From contig JALSMC010000325.1 of NCBI GenBank assembly GCA_026987995.1, positions 1-29,339 on the forward strand: a DNA stretch of 29,339 nucleotides, given 5' to 3'. The translations under genes and the position numbers were made by a program. The DNA comes from Sulfurimonas sp. Lineage in GTDB: Bacteria > Campylobacterota > Campylobacteria > Campylobacterales > Sulfurimonadaceae. The notes below the pieces were generated by a model. The model was not told the DNA's origin. It did not search any database and saw nothing but the letters and a program-made list of their open reading frames with translations. Shown one piece after another: positions 23,801-29,339 of the stretch (its first letter is position 1; each line of letters opens with the position of its first letter).

Positions 23801-24982
23801 CTACATTCCAGGTATTCGAGGAACTTTCCCTAATTTAGAGTTTCTACAGTAAGCACCCCATCCTCGTTTGAGCCAGTGCCCTACCATAGGCATAGGTAGC
23901 ATAAAAGCACGTTTGGCATCACGGTATACAAAAGCTGCACCGTCCCCACTATCCATCACACAGATAATATTTATGTGTTTTGCATAGCCTTTGAAATCAT
24001 CTCTCCCATTTTCTCTTGCATGGATGTTAAAAGCTACATTTTTAGCCATCAGTTCTGCCATATGTCCTTGTTTGGCTCCCCAGTCTTGACCTACAAGTGC
24101 TGCAGCGTCGCCAATGGCATAGATATTTGTCATAGAGCCATCAGCATTTAATACATTTGAGTAATCATCAGTTTGTATAAATCCTGCCGCGTTTTGAGGA
24201 AGATCAGAGTTTATAATGAGCTCATGTCCGTGTCCCGCAGGGATAAACATAGTAAAATCAGACTCTAAGAGTATGTCATCTTCAAATCTTATGCCCTCTT
24301 GTGTAAATCCAGTTATTTTTTTACCAATTTGCTTTTTAATATCAAGTTTTTTAAAAAAAGTTTCCATCATTGTTAAAGCTTGAGGTCCCATTCTCGCCCC
24401 AGGTTTAGCCATAGGAGCAAAAAAAGTAAGTTCAAAGTTGTCTCTAATTCCTTTTTTCTTGAGCATATTGTGTACATTAAACAGCAGTTCAAACGCAGGA
24501 CCACCACGAACAGCAGAGTTGTCTTTAGGATTACCACCAAAGCCCATAGCGATTTTACCACTCCCTTTTTCTACAAGTGCATCTAAAGCATCACGGATTT
24601 TGAGAGAATCTTCTGGCTTGCCACAGATAGAGAGAGTATTTTCTATACCCTTATGTTTCATCTTTGCAGCACCTAAACCAATGATAAGATAATCATAGTC
24701 ATTGATAATACCTTGTGAAGAGAGAGTAACAGAATTGTCCTCTTTGGAGATGTTAGTGACACTATCTATTATGAGTTTAAAACCATGTACATCTTTAAGC
24801 TGATGCAAGTCAACACAAACATCCTTAAACTCACTTGCATGAGTAGGTACCCATATAGAGGTAGGATAGATATAGAAGTAGTCGCGTTCACTCACTAAGG
24901 TCACATCATAGTTTAATTTTTTAAGGTGTATGGCAGAGTCAAGTCCAGCAAAACCACCACCGAGTATTAATATTTTTTTCAT
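23801..24982 (-). CDS. SQR-like FAD-dependent oxidoreductase
   Basis: 393 residues of the sulfide:quinone reductase / type II NADH dehydrogenase superfamily. It has the FAD dinucleotide fold GGGFAGLDSA (8-17), a second nucleotide motif LIIGLGAAK (99-107), and NIYAIGDAAAL (286-296) for the FAD ribityl chain. Cysteines are at 56, 120, 341 and 379. Positions 120 and 341 match two cysteines conserved in SQR, but the one expected near residue 155-160 is missing (NPKDNSAVRG there). The C-terminus (PMPMVGHWLKRGWGAYCR) fits a membrane-surface quinone reductase. A GAGGT Shine-Dalgarno precedes the ATG. Substrate uncertain. Confidence 0.8.
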   Translation of the reverse strand: MKKILILGGGFAGLDSAIHLKKLNYDVTLVSERDYFYIYPTSIWVPTHASEFKDVCVDLHQLKDVHGFKLIIDSVTNISKEDNSVTLSSQGIINDYDYLIIGLGAAKMKHKGIENTLSICGKPEDSLKIRDALDALVEKGSGKIAMGFGGNPKDNSAVRGGPAFELLFNVHNMLKKKGIRDNFELTFFAPMAKPGARMGPQALTMMETFFKKLDIKKQIGKKITGFTQEGIRFEDDILLESDFTMFIPAGHGHELIINSDLPQNAAGFIQTDDYSNVLNADGSMTNIYAIGDAAALVGQDWGAKQGHMAELMAKNVAFNIHARENGRDDFKGYAKHINIICVMDSGDGAAFVYRDAKRAFMLPMPMVGHWLKRGWGAYCRNSKLGKVPRIPGM

Positions 24983-25036
24983 TTGTACCTCATTTGAGAA
25001 TATTATATTTTAATTATAATAAATATAACTTTAAAG

Positions 25037-25903
25037 CTATTTTTTATTTAAATAGTATACCGCCAACATGCTTATACAACCACCAACAATAATATGTAAC
25101 TCTATCGCTTCATCTAAGATAAACCATGCACTTAGAAGTGCGAAGAATGGAACCAAGAACATAAACGAACTTGTTGTCTGACTTCCAAGCTTTGAAGATG
25201 CCATAAAAAAGATGGTAGTAGCGACTGCTTGACCAAAAACAGCGAGATAGATAAGTGATACCCAAAACTTCCAACCCTCATCAAATACACTCAGTAGGTC
25301 TGCATCAAAAGCATAGATAAACGATGCAATAGTAGCAATAATAGAGATAAAAAAACTATAATGAATGGGATGTACATGTTTTGCAGAGTGTTGTGAGAGA
25401 AGAGTTACTCCTGCCCAGACTAAAGCACAGAGTAAAAAGTAGATGTTTGAGCTTTGTAAAAAGAGTGATACATCATCTAACTCTAAGAGGATGAAACCTC
25501 CAAGAAGTCCAAGAAATAATGAAAAGTACTGGATGGAAGTAAGATGTTTTTTATAAAGCAGTGCAAAGAGTATAAAAGTCAAAACTGGGCTAAATGTGGT
25601 GATGATAACACTTCCACTTCCAGCAAGTCCAGCAGATATACCAATAAAAGAAAAAACCATAAATAAAATATTTAAAATAGAGCTACTTCCTATGTACAAT
25701 AAGGCTTTTTTATTGAGTACAATGGGTTGATTAAAAATATAGAGTATCGGAATAAAAGTCAGGCTCATAAGAAAAAAACGCCAGAAGATGATAACCTCTA
25801 TAGTTTGAGTGTATGTGAGAATCTTCAGTGCTGTCCAGCCACCACCCCAAAGGAGCATGGCTAGAAGTAAGAGGTACTTAAACTTCTGTGTTTCGTTTTT
25901 CAT
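25037..25903 (-). CDS. EamA/DMT-family transporter
   Basis: 288 residues with ten predicted membrane segments arranged as two five-helix EamA repeats, the second starting near residue 150. Repeat signatures are LLWGGGWTALKI (17-28), WRFFLMSLTFIP (41-52), AGLAGSGSVIITTFSPVLTF (about 92-111) and ASKLGSQTTSSFMFLVPFFA in the second half. Members export or exchange amino acids, nucleotides or other metabolites; the substrate is not predictable. It overlaps the end of the symporter gene by 26 bases and has no evident Shine-Dalgarno, so its translation is coupled to that gene. Confidence 0.88.
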   Translation of the reverse strand: MKNETQKFKYLLLLAMLLWGGGWTALKILTYTQTIEVIIFWRFFLMSLTFIPILYIFNQPIVLNKKALLYIGSSSILNILFMVFSFIGISAGLAGSGSVIITTFSPVLTFILFALLYKKHLTSIQYFSLFLGLLGGFILLELDDVSLFLQSSNIYFLLCALVWAGVTLLSQHSAKHVHPIHYSFFISIIATIASFIYAFDADLLSVFDEGWKFWVSLIYLAVFGQAVATTIFFMASSKLGSQTTSSFMFLVPFFALLSAWFILDEAIELHIIVGGCISMLAVYYLNKK

Positions 25904-27098
25904 ATGTGTCTATTATTTTTGTCACTACTAAGTCTGATGTTACATTGAGTGAGGTGCGACACATATCAAGGATTCTATCTACGGCAACGACTACTGCGAT
26001 ATACTCAACTGGTAAGCCTAACTGATTAAGGATAACAACCATCATAACAAGCGATGCACTAGGAAGAGCCGCTACTCCGATGCTTAGAGAAACAACTGTC
26101 ACTCCAAGAAGAACTTGATCACCAAAACTAAGGACTGTACCTGAGATGTTAGCGATATATAAAACCGCGATGGTAAGATAAGCAGCTGTTCCATCCATAG
26201 AAACAGTAGCCCCAAGAGGAAGCACAAAGGAAGCTGTTTTTTTATCAACACCTCCTACCTCTTCTACTATACGCATACTTACAGGAAGTGTAGCTGCAGA
26301 AGAAGCAGTTGAAAATGCCATGATAGTTGCTTCTCTAACTGAAAGCATATACTCGATTGGATTTATCTTTGCAAAAAACTTCAAAACTAAAGGAAGTGTA
26401 ATAACACCATGAAAGATGATAACCCCCACAACAAGCAAAATGTACTCATACAGACCTAAAATCACATCAATACCTTGATCGGCTATGACATAAGAGATGA
26501 GTGAGAAGACACCTATGGGAGTGAGTTTTATAATCCACTCAGAGACTATGAGCATTGCTTCACTCACAGAAGTGAAAAAGCTTACAAGAGGTTCTTGTTG
26601 TTTTTCTATAAGGTGCAAAGATGCCACACCAAAAAGTACTGCAAAAACTATTATCTGCATCATAGAACCACTACTTAAAGAGTCAAAAATATTTGTTGGT
26701 ATAAAACTCAAAAACATCGCTTCTAAAGAAAAAGGTGCCACAGTATGAGCTTTAGCAAACTCTAAACCCTCACTACTTATATGCTCCCCAATATGAAAGA
26801 TATTCATAGCAACTATAGCCAAGATAGTTGCAAGAGCCGTTGTTAACATATAAAGCCCAATAGTACGAATACCAAGGCGTTTAAGATGCTCAATGGAGCC
26901 TAAACCTAAGATTGCTACAAAGATACTAGAGAAGACTAAAGGCACGACTATCATTTTAAGAAAGTATATAAATGCAGTACCTATGACTTTTTGTTTGAGT
27001 GCTAGTTCTGGAAGTAGTAAGCCAAAAATTACACCGAGGATGATGCCGAGTATCACTAGTGTATTTGTTGTAGTATATTTTTTTAGTTTTTGTATCAA
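25878..27098 (-). CDS. Dicarboxylate/amino-acid:cation symporter (DAACS, GltP/DctA type)
   Basis: 406 residues with eight membrane helices and two re-entrant hairpins. Typical family residues are FLKMIVVPLVFSSIFVAI (46-63), FSTASSAATLPVSMRIVEE (serine-rich hairpin 1), SFVLPLGATVSMDGTA (TM7 area, key NMDGT-type motif reading SMDGT) and VDRILDMCRTSLNVTSDLV (TM8, with the Asp/Arg that bind the carboxylate and amino group). It takes up glutamate, aspartate or C4-dicarboxylates with Na+ or H+. Start is a TTG with AGGGA upstream; no ATG precedes the first helix. Confidence 0.92.
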   Translation of the reverse strand: MIQKLKKYTTTNTLVILGIILGVIFGLLLPELALKQKVIGTAFIYFLKMIVVPLVFSSIFVAILGLGSIEHLKRLGIRTIGLYMLTTALATILAIVAMNIFHIGEHISSEGLEFAKAHTVAPFSLEAMFLSFIPTNIFDSLSSGSMMQIIVFAVLFGVASLHLIEKQQEPLVSFFTSVSEAMLIVSEWIIKLTPIGVFSLISYVIADQGIDVILGLYEYILLVVGVIIFHGVITLPLVLKFFAKINPIEYMLSVREATIMAFSTASSAATLPVSMRIVEEVGGVDKKTASFVLPLGATVSMDGTAAYLTIAVLYIANISGTVLSFGDQVLLGVTVVSLSIGVAALPSASLVMMVVILNQLGLPVEYIAVVVAVDRILDMCRTSLNVTSDLVVTKIIDTYEKRNTEV

Positions 27099-27139
27099 AT
27101 TTATCCCTTTAAAGGCATTATTTTAGCATAATAACCTTA

Positions 27140-28939
27140 TTAAAGTAGGTTTTTCTTTATCCAGTGCGAGAGTACATAAAGTCCCCAAACATGCTGTTTA
27201 AAATTCCCCGTACTTGTACCCTTAATGTACTCATCTAGTTTCTCATCTGTGAACAAGCCTGTTTGTCTGTTTACTTCTTTGATGAGTTCTATTTTTTTGG
27301 AGTTTATGAGGTACTCCATATATGGATTTGAAAAACCTTTCTTCTTGCGTTTGAGTATCTTCTCATCAAGTTTACCCTGCATCACTTTTTTGAGTAAAGA
27401 TTTTGTAATACCCCCTTCGTAACGGAACTTTGGGTCTATACTAAAAACAGTTTCCACAAGTTTGTGATCTAAAAATGGAGTTCGTGACTCGATAGAGTGA
27501 GCCATACTTACACGGTCTAGTTTTGTTAAAAAGTGCTCTGCTTGAAAAAGATTTAAGTCTATATAGGAGTACCAAGTGGACTCGTCTATGTGCTCTGAAT
27601 TTACGAACCTTTCTCTATATTCTGCTAAGTATTTCAGACTTGTATTATCTTTGACATTTCGCTTTAGTAAGAGGTTTTTTTGCAGGTCCGTAAAACTCTC
27701 TCCACTTGTACGAAAGAGTAGAGTATCATCAAAAATACGCTTGTACCACTCCCACTCTCTGTTCATGGAAAAGTTCGCACGAAAGTACTTCTTAAGCCAG
27801 TTTTTATGCACTAAGTTTCCGGCACTCTCGATGTCAAGATACTCAAAATACTGTCTATAACCTAAAAAAAGTTCATCGCTTCCCTCTCCACTCAAAACTA
27901 CTTTATGCCCATCTTCTTTTATTTTCTCAAAAAGTAGGTAAAGAGGAACAGATGCCGGATCATTGAGTGGTTGGTCAAGTGTGTCCAAAACTTTATCACT
28001 AGCCTCTATAAATATCGCTTCATCTATCTCAACATCTGTGTTTTGTATGCCTAAAAAGTCAGCTGTATCTCTTGCATTTTCCCTTTCATCATACTTTTTA
28101 AACTCCTTATACCCGAGTGTATATGTCGGTAAATTTAGACCTTGTTTCTTTGCATAGTAGTTTATTGTTGCACTATCTATACCTCCTGAGAGAAGCGATG
28201 CAGTTGAAACATCACTATTTAAACGCAGCTCCATTGACTCCTCTAAAGCTTTTTCTATACTTTTTACAGCTTCATTCACATCTGTAATAATATTTGGTTT
28301 AGTAGATAAAATATCATAATATCTTTGAATAATCAAAGTATTATTTTTATAAATAGCATACTCTCCAGCAGCTAAAGTACATATATCTTTAAAAAAAGTA
28401 AAGGGTGGCGAAGGTGCTAAAAAAGAAAGGTAGGAAAGGAGAGCATCTTCATTCATCTCATTTTTTTTGAGATATGGCACCAGAGCTTTTATCTCCGAAG
28501 CAAAAATAAATGAGTCGCCATTGAGATAAAAAAGAGGCTTTTTCCCAAGCCTATCTCGAAAAAGGTAAAGAGTATCTCCATCAAGAAGTGCGATGGCAAA
28601 CATACCTCTTAAGTGCTGTACAAAATCGACTCCCCATTTAAGATAAGCTGCGATGATTACCTCTGTATCACTCTGTGTTTTAAACTCAAAATTTAGCTCG
28701 CGTTTGAGTTCTTCAAAGTTGTAAATTTCACCATTAAAGGAGAGTAGAATATTTTGATGTTTGAGAGGTTGGTTTGAGCGGTGATGTGAATCTTGTATGC
28801 TTAAACGCTGGTGTGCGAAAAAAAGTCTCTCTTTTTGGATGATTCCACAGTGGTCAGGTCCACGATGTGATAGTAAGTTGAGGGCTTTTTTTGCTTTTAC
28901 TTCACTATACTCGCCAACTATTCCAAATATTCCACACAT
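27140..28939 (-). CDS. asnB: Asparagine synthase (glutamine-hydrolysing)
   Basis: 599 residues from the ATG at 28939, because class II glutaminases need Cys2 free at the N-terminus (MCGIFG); an earlier ATG at 28963 adds eight residues. The glutaminase domain shows HRGPDH (25-30), LSFNGEIYN (66-74) and SDTEVI. The ATP-pyrophosphatase domain has SLLSGGIDSAT (248-258) and GEGSDELFLGYRQY. It makes asparagine from aspartate, glutamine and ATP. Homologues in surface-polysaccharide clusters also amidate sugars, but no glycan genes flank it here. AGAGG precedes the start. Confidence 0.93.
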   Translation of the reverse strand: MCGIFGIVGEYSEVKAKKALNLLSHRGPDHCGIIQKERLFFAHQRLSIQDSHHRSNQPLKHQNILLSFNGEIYNFEELKRELNFEFKTQSDTEVIIAAYLKWGVDFVQHLRGMFAIALLDGDTLYLFRDRLGKKPLFYLNGDSFIFASEIKALVPYLKKNEMNEDALLSYLSFLAPSPPFTFFKDICTLAAGEYAIYKNNTLIIQRYYDILSTKPNIITDVNEAVKSIEKALEESMELRLNSDVSTASLLSGGIDSATINYYAKKQGLNLPTYTLGYKEFKKYDERENARDTADFLGIQNTDVEIDEAIFIEASDKVLDTLDQPLNDPASVPLYLLFEKIKEDGHKVVLSGEGSDELFLGYRQYFEYLDIESAGNLVHKNWLKKYFRANFSMNREWEWYKRIFDDTLLFRTSGESFTDLQKNLLLKRNVKDNTSLKYLAEYRERFVNSEHIDESTWYSYIDLNLFQAEHFLTKLDRVSMAHSIESRTPFLDHKLVETVFSIDPKFRYEGGITKSLLKKVMQGKLDEKILKRKKKGFSNPYMEYLINSKKIELIKEVNRQTGLFTDEKLDEYIKGTSTGNFKQHVWGLYVLSHWIKKNLL

Positions 28940-29072
28940 ATAGCAAGAACCTCTCAAAAGCAATTTTTTAAAATACTAACATAAACTTCTAAAACTAAAA
29001 TTTCTCTCTTAGTCAGCTTATAGGATTTATAGTGTAGAATTATACAATTAAATTTAACACAAAGATATTATA

Positions 29073-29339
29073 ATGCAGACAAAAGAAGCCGTAGAGATTG
29101 GATTTGACAATTTATCTCTTATCCAAAAAATAAACGCTATCGATACTATTATCGATGAAAAAGTTAGAGAATTTTTACAAGCAGATAATGGAGATTTAGA
29201 CTTTATTGATGCCAAAGAGGAAAATGGACTTACAGATATATACATATCTTATGTTGGTGCTTGTGGTTCTTGTGATAGTTCAGGTGGAACACTTACTTCT
29301 ATTCAAAGAATTCTTAACGGACAACTTGAAACAGAGAAA
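29073..29339 (+). CDS. NifU-like Fe-S carrier domain protein (5' part)
   Basis: The first 89 codons run to the window edge without a stop. Residues 20-88 match the NifU C-terminal (Nfu) domain: IIDEKVREFLQADNGDLDFID, then DIYISYVGACGSCDSSGGTLTSIQRIL (about 55-81, key CGSC at 64-67 within GACGSC). Nfu proteins hold a 4Fe-4S cluster between two subunits through this CxxC and pass it to target enzymes. Upstream, 28964-29072 has a GAATTATACAAT promoter-like stretch and no clear Shine-Dalgarno. Confidence 0.8.
   Translation, partial: MQTKEAVEIGFDNLSLIQKINAIDTIIDEKVREFLQADNGDLDFIDAKEENGLTDIYISYVGACGSCDSSGGTLTSIQRILNGQLETEK

Noticed and set aside
29054..29245. Minus-strand open frame opposite the NifU-like gene
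   Set aside because: It is a shadow; the plus frame carries the GACGSC Nfu motif.

Overview
The window looks like a chromosomal segment of a Campylobacterota (epsilonproteobacterial) bacterium, most like the sulfur-oxidising Sulfurimonas group. It is AT-rich, packed with short overlapping operons, and many genes are preceded by a bare TATAAT with no obvious -35. It carries the futalosine-pathway menaquinone gene mqnD and flagellar genes. Two gene orders match what I remember of Campylobacter: NFACT protein / cdsA / dxr / tsaD, and recA / eno / small FtsB-like protein / AMIN protein. The genus is inference; no rRNA is present to confirm it.

Region 1 (1-1180) is accessory. After the tail of an unidentified gene comes a compact toxin-antitoxin-like pair, an XRE-type DNA-binding protein and a Fic-domain protein of the 'mobile mystery protein B' type. 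Its promoter carries two identical 6-6-6 palindromes 33 bp apart. Just downstream, 1155-1177 has the exact geometry of the 3' end of a tRNA gene (T-loop to CCA), so this may be the edge of an integrated island. Region 2 (1264-3606) holds a tiny lysine-rich protein, a FliL-like protein, an NFACT/RqcH-type ribosome quality-control protein and an acidic small protein.

Region 3 (3603-7066) is the best candidate for a poorly described system. A MerR-type regulator faces an operon of two half-size YeeE/YedE sulfur-compound transporters, a secreted DsrE-like protein and a small membrane protein, followed by a periplasmic CPWC thioredoxin-like protein and a secreted unknown. Together they suggest uptake and relay of a reduced sulfur species through the envelope. 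Region 4 (7067-10689) has three tandem hairpins, then cdsA-dxr-tsaD (phospholipid, isoprenoid and tRNA t6A synthesis) and a separate tpx with a perfect 12-bp hairpin after it.

Region 5 (10770-13445) has an outer-membrane protein convergent with mqnD-fliQ-murB. Region 6 (13574-21295) has recA, eno and an FtsB-like protein. It continues as a tight set: AMIN protein, LolA-like periplasmic protein, outer-membrane beta-barrel and RND/MMPL transporter, which looks like a self-contained trans-envelope export line. Region 7 (21312-23698) pairs MgtE with a CNNM/CBS protein for magnesium homeostasis. Region 8 (23801-29339) has an SQR-like flavoprotein lacking one expected cysteine, an EamA exporter overlapping a dicarboxylate/amino-acid symporter, an asparagine synthase and the start of a NifU-like gene. 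No rRNA gene, complete tRNA, CRISPR array or insertion sequence was seen, and no stretch over 300 bases lacks a gene.
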